Source: Marinobacter sp. (lineage in GTDB: Bacteria > Pseudomonadota > Gammaproteobacteria > Pseudomonadales > Oleiphilaceae). Taken from it: a DNA stretch of 64,000 bases. Made by a program: the position numbers and the translations under genes. The stretch is from contig JAGYIS010000004.1 in NCBI GenBank assembly GCA_018402255.1, positions 1-64,000 on the forward strand. The letters are read 5' to 3'. This document shows positions 27,002 through 37,310 of this stretch, in pieces (position 1 is the first letter of the stretch; the number at the start of each line of letters is the position of its first letter). Below the pieces are notes generated by a model that was not told where the DNA came from, searched no databases, and saw nothing but the letters and a program-made list of their open reading frames with translations.

Positions 27002-28579
27002 GTGATACAGAATATTCTTGAAGTTTTTGTGTTACGACAAAAGCCGACAATAAGGTTGCTGGTGATCTTGCTGTCAACGCTTTTATTGCCAGCCTGCGCT
27101 TTGCCGATCGCTGATCGATCGGAGTCCAGTGCCCTGAACTTTAATAGTGCCTTAGATACCCGGCTCGGGCAGGCTATTGTGCCGCAGCTGGAGAGCTATC
27201 CGGGTAAAAGTGGCATCCATACCTTGGCCAACCCTCGGAATGCCTTTGCCGCCCGCGTTCTGCTGGCACGTGTGGCAGATAGAACGTTGGACGTTCAGTA
27301 CTACATCTGGCATGGCGATATTACCGGCATATTGCTGCTGGAAGAGCTGCACGGGGCTGCCGAGCGGGGAGTGCGGGTTCGGTTGCTGCTTGATGATAAC
27401 GGAACATCCGGTTTAGATGCCGAACTTGCAGCTCTGGCGAGTCACCCGTTGATAGAAGTTCGCCTTTTTAATCCGTTTGTCGTTCGAAATCCAAAATGGT
27501 TGGGGTATTTGACGGACTTTTCCCGGGCTAACAGGCGGATGCACAACAAGTCCTTCACCGCTGATAACCAGGCAACCATTGTTGGCGGCCGGAATGTTGG
27601 CGATGAGTATTTTGGTGCAACCGCCGGTGTACTGTTTGCTGATCTCGATGTGCTTGCCATTGGCCCGGTTGTACCAGAGGTATCAAACGATTTTGATCGC
27701 TATTGGGCGAGTGCCTCGGCGTATCCCGTCGAGCAGCTATTGCCCATCGCTTCGGATACTGATTTACATCAGCTTGAGCGTCGTGCACTGGAACTCGAGA
27801 AGGATAAGGCCGCGACAGACTATGTAAGGGCCATCGCTGAATCGGATTTTGTTCGTGAGCTGCTATCGGGGACGCTGGAGTTTGACTGGGCCAAGACTCG
27901 AATGGTCAGTGATAACCCTGCTAAAGGGCTCGGGAAATCCAAAAAAGAGGACTTTCTGGCCCATAAGCTTGGCGAGATTTTGGGGGAACCAAAATCCCGG
28001 GTCGCATTAATATCGCCATACTTTGTGCCAACCCAGGCGGGCGTGGATGCTTTTGCGGCTTTGGCCAGCCATGGCATTGAGATAAGCATACTGACCAACT
28101 CTCTTGATGCGACCGACGTAGCCGCTGTGCACGCGGGTTATGCCAAGCGTCGAAAAGCTTTGCTTCGGGAGGGGATCCAACTCTACGAGATGCGCAGGCT
28201 TTCGCCTGATGTCGAACGGAATCAAAGCGCCGGGCCATTCGGAAGTTCGGGCTCAAGTTTGCATGCGAAGACCTTTGCCGTCGACGGGGAGCGAATGTTT
28301 GTTGGCTCATTCAATTTCGACCCCCGCTCTATCAATCTGAATACAGAACTGGGTTTTGTGATTGAGAGCCCCGCTCTTTCGGAAAAGATCCACGAGGCTT
28401 TTGAGGAAACCATCCCGCTGAATGCATACGAAGTTCGACTCACCGAGAACGGTGAGCTTTATTGGATAGAATACGTCGACGGTGATTTGGTCCGCCATGA
28501 GCAAGAACCCAATACAGGGTTCTTAAAACGCACGGGCATTTTCATTTTGTCGATTTTGCCGATCGAGTGGCTGCTTTGA
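27002..28579 (+). CDS. Phospholipase D / cardiolipin synthase-like lipoprotein
   Basis: Two HKD-type motifs (HNKSFTADNQATIVGGRNVGDEYF; LHAKTFAVDGERMFVGSFNFDPRS) and lipobox LLPAC. Confidence 0.9.
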   Translation: MIQNILEVFVLRQKPTIRLLVILLSTLLLPACALPIADRSESSALNFNSALDTRLGQAIVPQLESYPGKSGIHTLANPRNAFAARVLLARVADRTLDVQYYIWHGDITGILLLEELHGAAERGVRVRLLLDDNGTSGLDAELAALASHPLIEVRLFNPFVVRNPKWLGYLTDFSRANRRMHNKSFTADNQATIVGGRNVGDEYFGATAGVLFADLDVLAIGPVVPEVSNDFDRYWASASAYPVEQLLPIASDTDLHQLERRALELEKDKAATDYVRAIAESDFVRELLSGTLEFDWAKTRMVSDNPAKGLGKSKKEDFLAHKLGEILGEPKSRVALISPYFVPTQAGVDAFAALASHGIEISILTNSLDATDVAAVHAGYAKRRKALLREGIQLYEMRRLSPDVERNQSAGPFGSSGSSLHAKTFAVDGERMFVGSFNFDPRSINLNTELGFVIESPALSEKIHEAFEETIPLNAYEVRLTENGELYWIEYVDGDLVRHEQEPNTGFLKRTGIFILSILPIEWLL

Positions 28580-28638
28580 ATAAAGCCTGCAATCTCAGCC
28601 GGATGAATCGCGCCGCAATGGAACAAAAGGATAAGTTT

Positions 28639-29976
28639 ATGAAACCGATTGTAAACGGAAGCCTGGCACTATGCTTGACGCTTGGTGGAGCTGCCATGGC
28701 TCAGCAAGCATCGCCATTGTTAGCGCCGGACTCCACTCCGGAGGCTCTTGGCTTGATGCAGGGTTTCCCGCCGGCGGCAGACAAAACGATTCGCTTTACG
28801 GATCCTGATTATTTTGCTTTTCCCAAATTGCGTTGGACGGTCTGTCATTTCCGGGAGCTGATGCCGACTACGGCGGTTCGTAATGGTAGCGAAGGCGTCA
28901 GTGAGCTTCCTGTAGACATTGATGCTGGCATAGACGCGGTCGAATTCTTGCCACTGGGGCTTGAGAAGTCGATGACGTGGCACGATGCCTTCGATGCAAA
29001 TTACACGGATGGTATTCTGGTTCTTCACCACGGCCGGGTTGTCTATGAGCGTTACGATGGCTGCCTTGATGAGCACACTTTGCATGGCGCCATGTCAGTC
29101 ACCAAGAGCCTGACAGGGCTTCTTGGCGAAGTGTTGGTGGCGGAGGGCAAGCTGGATGAAACGGCTTTGGTGGGTGACATAGTTCCCGAACTGGAGCGGA
29201 GTGCGTTCGGTGATGCGACTGTACGCCAGGTTCTGGATATGACCACAGCGCTCGATTACTCGGAAGACTATTCAGACCCTGATGCTGAAGTATGGACATA
29301 CGCAGCAGCTGGGAGCCCACTACCAAAACCCAAAGGATATGAAGGGCCTCGAAGTTACTTTGACTACCTGCAAACGGTCAGAAAAGACGGAGAACACGGT
29401 GAAGCTTTCGGGTATAAAACCATCAACTCAGACGTTGTTGGATGGCTAATTGCCCGAACGACAGGGGTTTCTATTGCGGACTACCTGTCGGATCGCATCT
29501 GGTCAAAGATAGGTGCAGAACGTGAAGCGTTTTATACCGTCGATTCAATAGGCACGCCATTTGCCGGAGGTGGATTCAACGCTACTTTGCGTGACATGGC
29601 GCGTTTCGGTCAGCTTGTATTAAATGATGGCAAATGGGCAGGCGAGCAGGTCATCCCCGCCCGGGTGATTGCCAGTCTTCGTGATGGTGGCGATCGCGAA
29701 GTATTTGCCAGAGCAGGATACGAACTTCTCGAGGGATGGAGCTATCGTGGCATGTGGTGGATTAGCCACGATGATCACGGATCCATAGCCGCGCGTGGTG
29801 TGCATGGCCAAACGATCTGGATTGATCCAGCTGCCGATGTGGTCATCGCCCGGTTTGCCTCGAACCCGGTTGCGGGAAATGCTGCGAACGATCCGACTTC
29901 CCTGCCAGCCTATCGGGCAGTCGCCGAATACCTGATGGCGCAAGAGCAAAGCCCAGGACTAGTGGGGCGAGAATAG
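28639..29976 (+). CDS. Serine hydrolase, beta-lactamase/6-aminohexanoate-dimer hydrolase family
   Basis: SVTKS (SxxK) motif, signal peptide, YKTINSDVVGWLI. Confidence 0.85.
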   Translation: MKPIVNGSLALCLTLGGAAMAQQASPLLAPDSTPEALGLMQGFPPAADKTIRFTDPDYFAFPKLRWTVCHFRELMPTTAVRNGSEGVSELPVDIDAGIDAVEFLPLGLEKSMTWHDAFDANYTDGILVLHHGRVVYERYDGCLDEHTLHGAMSVTKSLTGLLGEVLVAEGKLDETALVGDIVPELERSAFGDATVRQVLDMTTALDYSEDYSDPDAEVWTYAAAGSPLPKPKGYEGPRSYFDYLQTVRKDGEHGEAFGYKTINSDVVGWLIARTTGVSIADYLSDRIWSKIGAEREAFYTVDSIGTPFAGGGFNATLRDMARFGQLVLNDGKWAGEQVIPARVIASLRDGGDREVFARAGYELLEGWSYRGMWWISHDDHGSIAARGVHGQTIWIDPAADVVIARFASNPVAGNAANDPTSLPAYRAVAEYLMAQEQSPGLVGRE

Positions 29977-30022
29977 CTCATATTCTTTGCCAGGCCGCAA
30001 GAGCTATGGATACAGGAAACTA

Positions 30023-30056
30023 AAAAGGCCCTACGCTTTCACGTAAGGCCCTAAAA
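30023..30056 (-). terminator. Rho-independent terminator reading leftward; probable ancestral tRNA-Arg terminator
   Basis: Minus strand AGGGCCTTACG-TGAAAG-CGTAGGGCCTTTTTA, 11-bp stem including two G-U pairs, then U-run. Confidence 0.7.
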
Positions 30057-30060
30057 AATA

Positions 30061-30109
30061 TGGCGCGCCCGAGAGGATTCGAACCTCTGACCTCTGCCTC
30101 CGGAGGGCA
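30061..30109. repeat. attL: 49-bp direct repeat of tRNA-Arg 3' part
   Basis: Identical to 45199-45247 by direct comparison, beginning at the encoded CCA. Confidence 0.93.
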
Positions 30110-30271
30110 TAGATGTCATGTTTCACGGTAAACAAGCAGAAACGTGTAGATTATAAAATATCATTAAAAACAGATTGTTGGTGTGAAATCTGGGTTTCTG
30201 CTTGTTTCCGATTATGTCCTGTCATATCCTCAATCTGTCACCTATTTGTCACCTGGTTTTCAGAGAGCGAC

Positions 30272-31654
30272 ATGGAAAGTACCACCAAGATGAAACTAAC
30301 AGCGAGGACGCTTGAGCATCTCGCCAAGGCGCCACCTGTAACGGATGTTTGGGATACCGACTTGGCTGGTTACCACGTCCGTCCTGGTAAGCGTGGCCTC
30401 ATGTTCCGGCTTTACTACAGAACCAAGTCCGGGCAACGCCGTTTGTTGACTCTTGGGGCATACGGAACTCTGACTGCAGCGCAGGCCAGAAGTAATGCAG
30501 TGGAAGCGGCAGCTATAGTGGCTCAAGGCGGCGACCCCCGAGCGGTGCTGGAAGAGATAAGGGCGGAAGTAGAACGGCAGCAATCGCGGACGCTGAAGGC
30601 CTACCTCGATGGCCCCTATGCCGTCGTGCAGGGCCGCAAAAAGGATGGTGACGCCACATTGGCGCGTATTCGGCGAGCATTTTCCGATTGGCTCGACAAA
30701 CCGATGGGTGAGCTGTCGCGTGCTGATATTGAGCGCTGGCAGGGTGAGCGAGAAGCGAATGGCGAAGCCTTTAGTACCAGTAAACGAAGCCTCGGAGCAC
30801 TTAAAACGCTCCTGGCGCACGCTGCGGAACGCAAAGTTATACCTGCTAACCCTCTCGCTGGAATCAGCCTGCAACGTCCGGCCGTTACGGAAGAGCAAAT
30901 GGCTGAGCAATCCTCTCAGCGACGGTATCTTGAGTCTAAGGAGGTCAAGGCGCTGTTTGCGGCTTTGGATCAATACCAAGAGGAAAAGCGCGAGCAGCGC
31001 CGTCAAAGCAGAGCGCACGGTAAGGCGTACTTGCCGGACCTCGATAATGTCACCTACGTTGACCATGTGAAGCCGTGGATATTGGCCATGTATTACACAG
31101 GGTTTCGGCCTGGAGACTTGTTTGGACTGCGCTGGGAGCAGGTAAACCTGACGTTTGGCACTGTCAGAAAGGTAATTGAAAAAACGGCACACCACCGGCC
31201 GGAGCCAATAACTTTTCCGTTATCATCCGCGGCGGTGAGCCTTTTCAAACAGTGGAATGAGCAGCAAGGAGCGCCAAAGGCCGGCCTTGTGTTCCCGTCT
31301 AGTCGCACCGGAAAACGCATGGACGGAACAGCAATGCAAAAACCGTGGGCCAAAGTTCGCAAACTGGCGGGGCTACCTCAAGACCTGCAGCTCTATAGTT
31401 TGCGACATAACTTTGCGAGTCAGCTGGTAATAGCCGGTATTGATCTACTTACCGTTTCAAAGCTGATGGCTCACAGCGATATCCAAACCACAATTCAGCA
31501 CTACGCGCACTTACATCCTGACCATGCTCGGGATGCTGTTGAAGTATTTGCCCAGAGAGTGACTGAAAAAGCGGCTGAACAATCGGAAGAGGTAGCGGAG
31601 GAGGGCGGTGCTAACGAACTCGAGGATCTGCAGTCTCAGGAAAATCGAGGCTAA
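30272..31654 (+). CDS. Tyrosine-type integrase (DUF4102/P4-like)
   Basis: YTGFRPGDLFGLRWEQV, LYSLRHNFASQLVIAGIDLLTVSKLMAHSDIQTTIQHYAHLHPDH; start at MESTTKMKL. Confidence 0.95.
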   Translation: MESTTKMKLTARTLEHLAKAPPVTDVWDTDLAGYHVRPGKRGLMFRLYYRTKSGQRRLLTLGAYGTLTAAQARSNAVEAAAIVAQGGDPRAVLEEIRAEVERQQSRTLKAYLDGPYAVVQGRKKDGDATLARIRRAFSDWLDKPMGELSRADIERWQGEREANGEAFSTSKRSLGALKTLLAHAAERKVIPANPLAGISLQRPAVTEEQMAEQSSQRRYLESKEVKALFAALDQYQEEKREQRRQSRAHGKAYLPDLDNVTYVDHVKPWILAMYYTGFRPGDLFGLRWEQVNLTFGTVRKVIEKTAHHRPEPITFPLSSAAVSLFKQWNEQQGAPKAGLVFPSSRTGKRMDGTAMQKPWAKVRKLAGLPQDLQLYSLRHNFASQLVIAGIDLLTVSKLMAHSDIQTTIQHYAHLHPDHARDAVEVFAQRVTEKAAEQSEEVAEEGGANELEDLQSQENRG

Positions 31655-31692
31655 GGAGATAACTGAAATTCTGTGTGGAGGTTTGAAGTCAG

Positions 31693-32625
31693 ATGGTGAG
31701 GAAAATAAATGATCCCGCGCAGTTACCTGCATGGTTTTCAATTGGGCCGTACAAATGGTGGAGCGATGTAAACCCTGAGGATGCAGCTCAAGCCATCGAT
31801 AATCACGTTGCTTTTCTGCATTTGATGCGGGTGCAGGATCTTAACGAAAGTGACATCAGTATTGGATTGAAGTGGCTGAGAAGATGCGCAGAGAAGCCTT
31901 TTGAAAGGTTCGGAGTAGAGCCCACGGCGGAGATGTGGGTTGCACGTAGAAAGGCATACTTGGAAGAGCACCATCCCGAAGAGCTTGATGATCTTCACGA
32001 GCTTGATAGGCAGGAAGAGCTAATTGACGCTGAGGGCTCGCGGATTGCGCGAGAGGTCGCTGCAAAATACTTTGATCCGGAGGACCATGAGGTCTCCAAG
32101 GTTAACCTTTGGGATGTAATGCAGTTCTTAGCGCAGAACGAATCTCTGATAGCGAAAGTTGATGAACTGGCATTGTTAGTCGCTGAGGAGCACGGGCTGG
32201 ATGTCGAGGATGTCCAAAACGCAGCATATCGGAATATAAAGGTGAACGACGGTTATGGGGTTAGCTTTATAAAGGTTGACGGCTATCCCTCAGCGGAAAT
32301 CGTCTCAGAGCAGTTGAAGCGATTCGTGCTAGAGAACCACGCTATTGCAGAGGTTCCATATCCAAGGGCAGGGGCATCAGAGGTCAGAAAGCTATTCGAT
32401 TACAGAGTAGCGGCATATATCGATTTGAAGATATGGGAACGACTGACCAATTCAGAGATTACGAAAAAATGTATGGCTGTGGCGATGTTTCCCGAAGGGG
32501 AATATGGGGAGCTGGATTTGAATCCCTCTCGGACGGTGGGCAAATTCCTGAATCGCGTAGTGAATGAGTCTGGTTACATGGACAGCCTGATTGCGAAAGC
32601 TAGTCAGCTGGATAACCTCGGGTAG
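31693..32625 (+). CDS. DUF6387-like protein of unknown function
   Basis: MVRKINDPAQLPAWFSIGPYKWW N-terminus resembles integrase-associated DUF6387 proteins (recalled, not searched). Confidence 0.55.
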   Translation: MVRKINDPAQLPAWFSIGPYKWWSDVNPEDAAQAIDNHVAFLHLMRVQDLNESDISIGLKWLRRCAEKPFERFGVEPTAEMWVARRKAYLEEHHPEELDDLHELDRQEELIDAEGSRIAREVAAKYFDPEDHEVSKVNLWDVMQFLAQNESLIAKVDELALLVAEEHGLDVEDVQNAAYRNIKVNDGYGVSFIKVDGYPSAEIVSEQLKRFVLENHAIAEVPYPRAGASEVRKLFDYRVAAYIDLKIWERLTNSEITKKCMAVAMFPEGEYGELDLNPSRTVGKFLNRVVNESGYMDSLIAKASQLDNLG

Positions 32626-32780
32626 AACAAGCAGTACCCTTCAAATCCGCCTCAGTGAAATTGAATACAAATCCGAATCCACGGAATTGCATTCAAAAGA
32701 ATATTTGCTCCACAGAATCTTATTCGCGAGCAGAAACAAAGATCATCGAAGACATCCCAAACTGAAAGAGGATATCTTCG

Positions 32781-33122
32781 ATGACAACTCATACCCAGCG
32801 TACCAACACCACGTTGGCTGATGCACTGGCCAAGTACCATGACGGTTTTGATCCCGCGCTGATTGAATTGCCGGAGTCGGCTGTCTTCCCTCATCTGATC
32901 GTTGTGCAACCAACGACGGCCCGAAAGGCACGTTGCACCGGAACTTTGCTAGGTCGGCCGGCACCACGCTTTGTTCGGCGCGGGCGGGCTGTGCGCTATC
33001 GCTTGAAAGATGTGCTCGATTGGCTGGCGGATGGCGAAAGCTATTCCAGCACCGCTGAAGCTGCGGTGGCAGGGCTTAACCACCGGCACAACTTGAATGC
33101 CCAGGAGTTACGTCGTGTTTGA
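32781..33122 (+). CDS. Small DNA-binding/AlpA-like regulator (putative)
   Basis: CTGTLLGRPAPRFVRRGRAVRYRLKDVLDWLADG resembles MerR/excisionase-like wing. Confidence 0.5.
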   Translation: MTTHTQRTNTTLADALAKYHDGFDPALIELPESAVFPHLIVVQPTTARKARCTGTLLGRPAPRFVRRGRAVRYRLKDVLDWLADGESYSSTAEAAVAGLNHRHNLNAQELRRV

Positions 33123-33211
33123 GCTGGCCCTGGTGATAACGGTTTCATGGCGCTGGCTCAATCGTTGCCGCGCTGTATGTTTCTGGCATTCGAGGAAGAG
33201 CGAGGCGCCTC

Positions 33212-33472
33212 ATGCGCATGATCATGGCCGTCGATGAGGTCTCCAAGGTGTCATTCACCAGCAACATGCCAGCTTGCATAAAGTGGGCGATGAACCATTC
33301 CGAAAAAACCGGGAATCCAGTCAAGCTGCTGGTGGGAAGGCCTGGTTGTAAGGATGCCCGTATCTTTGCTGAAGCAACGCCGGACGGGCTCAGAGCTGTT
33401 CATGCCGGTCGAGTTTGGAAATGGAGGAGGTTGGAGCGTACCCATGGGAAGCAAGCGGAAAAAACGAGCTGA
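33212..33472 (+). CDS. Hypothetical protein
   Basis: 86-aa ORF in same-strand run. Confidence 0.4.
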   Translation: MRMIMAVDEVSKVSFTSNMPACIKWAMNHSEKTGNPVKLLVGRPGCKDARIFAEATPDGLRAVHAGRVWKWRRLERTHGKQAEKTS

Positions 33473-34004
33473 GAACGAGATAAAGCGCGCGGGTGGCTAC
33501 TTTACTGTTTCTCGTGAGTGGTTCAACTCCGCGGCATTTCGTGACCTTTCGTTGCCGGCACGGTGCCTGTTGACTGAGTTTCAGAATGTCTTCTATCCAG
33601 GAAGAAACGGAGCTCTCTCAATCTCTGTAGCCAATGCAGCTGAGCGGCTTGGTGTAGACCCCAAAACGGCACGGAAGCCGTTTCATGAGCTTGCTGAGCA
33701 TGGCTTTATTGCGCTTACAAAGGGTGAGTATTGGCAGGAACGAAAGGCCAGGGAGTGGCGGCTAACATTTTATGGTTGCCATGGCAAGGAGGCAACGGAT
33801 GAATGGCGCTTTTGGAAACCTGGGGAGCCTGTTGTTAAGCTCGCTAAAAAGACTCGATCAACGAAAAAAGCCGAGGGTAAAATTTCCCCCAGTATCACGA
33901 AAACTGGGGGAAAAACTCCCCCAGTGCCCGCGGAGAGCCAGAAGCCTATTTTTTCGTACAACGAAGAATCAATGACTTATGGCTTGAGTGAGAGCCGTCA
34001 CTGA
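33444..34004 (+). CDS. Helix-turn-helix protein with repetitive GK(I/T)xP tail (putative replication/regulatory protein)
   Basis: LSISVANAAERLGVDPKTARKPFHELAEHGFI winged-helix; tail GKISPSITKTGGKTPPV. Confidence 0.6.
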   Translation: MGSKRKKRAENEIKRAGGYFTVSREWFNSAAFRDLSLPARCLLTEFQNVFYPGRNGALSISVANAAERLGVDPKTARKPFHELAEHGFIALTKGEYWQERKAREWRLTFYGCHGKEATDEWRFWKPGEPVVKLAKKTRSTKKAEGKISPSITKTGGKTPPVPAESQKPIFSYNEESMTYGLSESRH

Positions 34005-34124
34005 GGGAAATTTTCCCCACCATATAAGTTACCATCGGGTACTCGTTTTCGGGCACTCAGAGCCAGAGGCCACCAGCCTCACGGATGAAGCTGGCGGTGA
34101 GGCGGCAAGCACCATCTATGGCAG

Positions 34125-37100
34125 CTATGGCTGTGCAGTGGCTGCCTTGCCGACCACGTCCATTAGCTTGGCGTAGTCTGTGACCACGTCGTACTTCACC
34201 TTGTCATCTGTGACTTGCTGGCTGATCTCGTCGAAGAACTTTCGAGCGCAATCGATCTTCTTCTGCTCGATCTCGCGCAGCTTCATGGATGACATGGTGC
34301 CTTTGGTTTCGGCTACGAAGTAAACATGCTTCACGCTGCCGGTACGGAAGGAGATAGCCCAGTCCGGGTTGTAGTCACCTACCGGCGTCGGGATCAAGAA
34401 GCCCCGTGGCAGCTTGGCGTAGACGACCACCTCACTGCTGGTATCCAGCTCCTGGACAAAGCGGCGCTCAACATCAGAATCAGCGATTGCGTAGTCGTAG
34501 ACGTGGTTCTTAAGCTTCTCCGTGGCCCGGGAGAAGTCCTGTCCAGTCTGATTGGCGGTGAATATATCGACCTCGTAACGCTCATCGACTTCGTCGTAAG
34601 CCAAGCGTTCAATCACCATTGCTGCTTTTTGTTCTGTGATCAGTCGTGAGGCTTCGGCAATAAAGTGCTCGGGGTTCTGACGGAACTGGTTGAACACGGC
34701 CGCCTGGATGCCCTGCAGAACTTTGGCGGCGGTTTTGCGGGTCAGGTGGGCATTTTCTGACACCTTGCCCAACAGATCATACCGGACCCTTGAGTGGATG
34801 GAGTCGCCGTACTCAGTCGCCGTTTCCTCGACCTTGAAGCCGTCGCCTCGCCGCAATTGTTCGTCAGTCAGCGCGTCTTGCTGAATGCCCTTCTGCACGG
34901 TGTACTGCAGGGGCGTTACGCGCAGCTCTTTGTCCAGCGCCGCGATGCATTTGCGAACCAGTTCATCAGAGTCAAAATCGACGCGGTATACCGCCTTGCG
35001 GTTGATCCGCTGCCACAGCGCCTGGAATTCCTTCTTATCAAAGTTCGCATTGAGCGGGTTGGTCTTCGGTTTGCGGCCATCCTCGATTTTGGGCAGCTGG
35101 CCTTCACTGAACACGGTGTCGATCAAGGCAAAGACCTGGTCACCGAATGGCTTCAGATCGTCGGGTAACTCCGCCAGGGCGCCTTGTGCCTTCGCATCAT
35201 GGTAAGTATCGACAACCTGGTCTGTATCGTCGGTATAGTCGTTCTTCACCAGGTAGCGGTAAATCTGTTTGGCCATCGCCGGTGTCACTTCGACAGTGCC
35301 TTGCTCGGTGGCCATTAATTTGCCCGTGAAATAGGCTTCAGTTGCCTGGCGCGGCCGGGCACTCAAATTTTCACTGATCTCCTGCTGCAGCCCGGTAACA
35401 AAATCTTTGTAGCTTTCGCTGGCAATCACCGTCAGTACGTTGATGTCATGAACCACAGCTGGGTGGTCCATTCGGTCGCCGTGCTTATCGACGGACAATC
35501 GCAGGCCACGCCCCACCTCCTGGCGCCGGGATATCATGTTGTCGCTGTGCTTGAGCATGCACATGATGAACACATTTGGGTTGTCCCAGCCTTCACGCAG
35601 CGCCGAGTGGGAGAAGATAAACCTGGTCGGTTCCTGGAAGGAGAGAAGGCGCTCTTTGTCTTTCAGGATCAGGTCATAGGCGTCCACATCGTCAGAATCA
35701 ACGGCCCGTTTCCCCACAGCAGGATCTTTCAGGCGATTGGTTTTCTTATCAATGGCGAAGTAGCCATTGTGAGTGCTGGCAGGGTCAATGCCGTCCAGGT
35801 ACTGGCGGTAGGCCTGATTGTCTATGGCCAGTTCAGATAGGTATTCATTCTTCAGCAGCTGATACTCTTCCTCAAAGATGCGGGCGTACTCACCATTCTC
35901 ATCTTCCTGGTTGTAGTCGCGATACTTGGCCACCTCGTCGATAAAAAACAACGAAAGTACCTTGATGCCTTGCGCGAACAACTGTTTTTCTCGTTCCAGA
36001 TGCGCTTTGATGGTTTCGCGGATCTGGATACGGCGGATATCGCCTTCGGAAAAGTCACCGCTGGCTTCTCCAGCCGTAAGCACCAGCCCATTGGTGAACT
36101 CCACGGTGTCGTTGGTTGCGTCAATCTGGCTGATGGTGAAGCCGTCCCGGTATTGATCCAGTTCACCAGATTCCGCAAACAGATCATCTTTGAACCGAAG
36201 ACGCCTTAGCTGCCGCTTGATCTCGCCGGATTTGAGTTTTACTTCAAGCTCTATGCGCGCAACCGGTGCATCCTTGGAGATATCGATACCTTCCAGATAC
36301 AGGTAGGCGTTGGTGCCGGCCAGGCCTCGTGTTTGAATGCCGCGCACAGCGATCTTTTTGACCAGCTTCTGGTTATAGGCGTCCAACGCATCCAGGCGGT
36401 GAATACGGTTGTGCTGAGTGCGGTGAGTGGCCGAGTAGCGGAGAATAGCCAGCGGCTTGAACTGGGGTAGAGCCTTCATGGTGGCTTTACCTTCCATCTT
36501 CTGTGGCTCGTCCAAAATCAGAATTGGCCGGTTTGCGGCAATCACATCGATGGGTTTGCGTGACTGGAAGTCATCGAGCTCGTCATAGATACGCCGGTTG
36601 TCGGCCCCTCGGGCGTTGAAGGCCTGGATGTTCATAATCATCACATTGATGCCGGCGTTGGAAGAAAAACTTTCCAGCTCATGCAGCCGCTTGGAGTTGT
36701 AGATGAAGAACCGCGCCTTCTTGCCGTAGCTTTCGGTGAAATGCTCAGCGGTAATCTGCAGCGACTTATACACGCCTTCTCGGATGGCTATGGAGGGGAC
36801 CATGATGATGAACTTGCTCCAGCCATAGCGCTTGTTCATCTCAAAGATGGTCTTGATGTAGCAGTAGGTCTTGCCGGTACCTGTCTCCATCTCCACGTCC
36901 AGGTGTATGCGTGTGGCGGCCAGGGCATCCTTTTTATAGGCGGCCTTCGCCGGTACGCGGTTGTTCTTGGAGTCGTAGGTGGAGAAGTCCGTCAGTGACG
37001 ATGACGCCGGAAGATTTTGTCGGCGCTGAACGGCCTGGATGTTCTCCAGCACCTGCGCCTCGCTGAGTGCCAGGTCAGCATTCTTGAAGCCTTCCGCATC

Positions 37101-37238
37101 AAAGGCGCCAGTCTGAGCCTGCTGCCCGGGGTCGATGCGGTAAGCCAGGCCGTCTCGCATCGGTTGGCCGGCAAAACAGTCCACTACGGCTTCAACCGCA
37201 TTCGTTTGGTAAGCCTGGGTTTTGAACTTCAGCTTCAT
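34125..37238 (-). CDS. Type III restriction-modification Res subunit (DEAD/DEAH helicase-nuclease)
   Basis: [53 protein letters not shown]. Confidence 0.92.
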   Translation of the reverse strand: MKLKFKTQAYQTNAVEAVVDCFAGQPMRDGLAYRIDPGQQAQTGAFDAEGFKNADLALSEAQVLENIQAVQRRQNLPASSSLTDFSTYDSKNNRVPAKAAYKKDALAATRIHLDVEMETGTGKTYCYIKTIFEMNKRYGWSKFIIMVPSIAIREGVYKSLQITAEHFTESYGKKARFFIYNSKRLHELESFSSNAGINVMIMNIQAFNARGADNRRIYDELDDFQSRKPIDVIAANRPILILDEPQKMEGKATMKALPQFKPLAILRYSATHRTQHNRIHRLDALDAYNQKLVKKIAVRGIQTRGLAGTNAYLYLEGIDISKDAPVARIELEVKLKSGEIKRQLRRLRFKDDLFAESGELDQYRDGFTISQIDATNDTVEFTNGLVLTAGEASGDFSEGDIRRIQIRETIKAHLEREKQLFAQGIKVLSLFFIDEVAKYRDYNQEDENGEYARIFEEEYQLLKNEYLSELAIDNQAYRQYLDGIDPASTHNGYFAIDKKTNRLKDPAVGKRAVDSDDVDAYDLILKDKERLLSFQEPTRFIFSHSALREGWDNPNVFIMCMLKHSDNMISRRQEVGRGLRLSVDKHGDRMDHPAVVHDINVLTVIASESYKDFVTGLQQEISENLSARPRQATEAYFTGKLMATEQGTVEVTPAMAKQIYRYLVKNDYTDDTDQVVDTYHDAKAQGALAELPDDLKPFGDQVFALIDTVFSEGQLPKIEDGRKPKTNPLNANFDKKEFQALWQRINRKAVYRVDFDSDELVRKCIAALDKELRVTPLQYTVQKGIQQDALTDEQLRRGDGFKVEETATEYGDSIHSRVRYDLLGKVSENAHLTRKTAAKVLQGIQAAVFNQFRQNPEHFIAEASRLITEQKAAMVIERLAYDEVDERYEVDIFTANQTGQDFSRATEKLKNHVYDYAIADSDVERRFVQELDTSSEVVVYAKLPRGFLIPTPVGDYNPDWAISFRTGSVKHVYFVAETKGTMSSMKLREIEQKKIDCARKFFDEISQQVTDDKVKYDVVTDYAKLMDVVGKAATAQP

Positions 37239-37310
37239 GGCATTCTCTTTCTGTATTCTTTCTACAAGGCTTTCTGCACGCTGGTGTGCAGAAAGAACCG
37301 GGGGTGGCGA

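Noticed and set aside
30296-31195. 299-aa antisense ORF within the integrase
   Set aside because: Opposes a well-supported tyrosine recombinase; no family signal.
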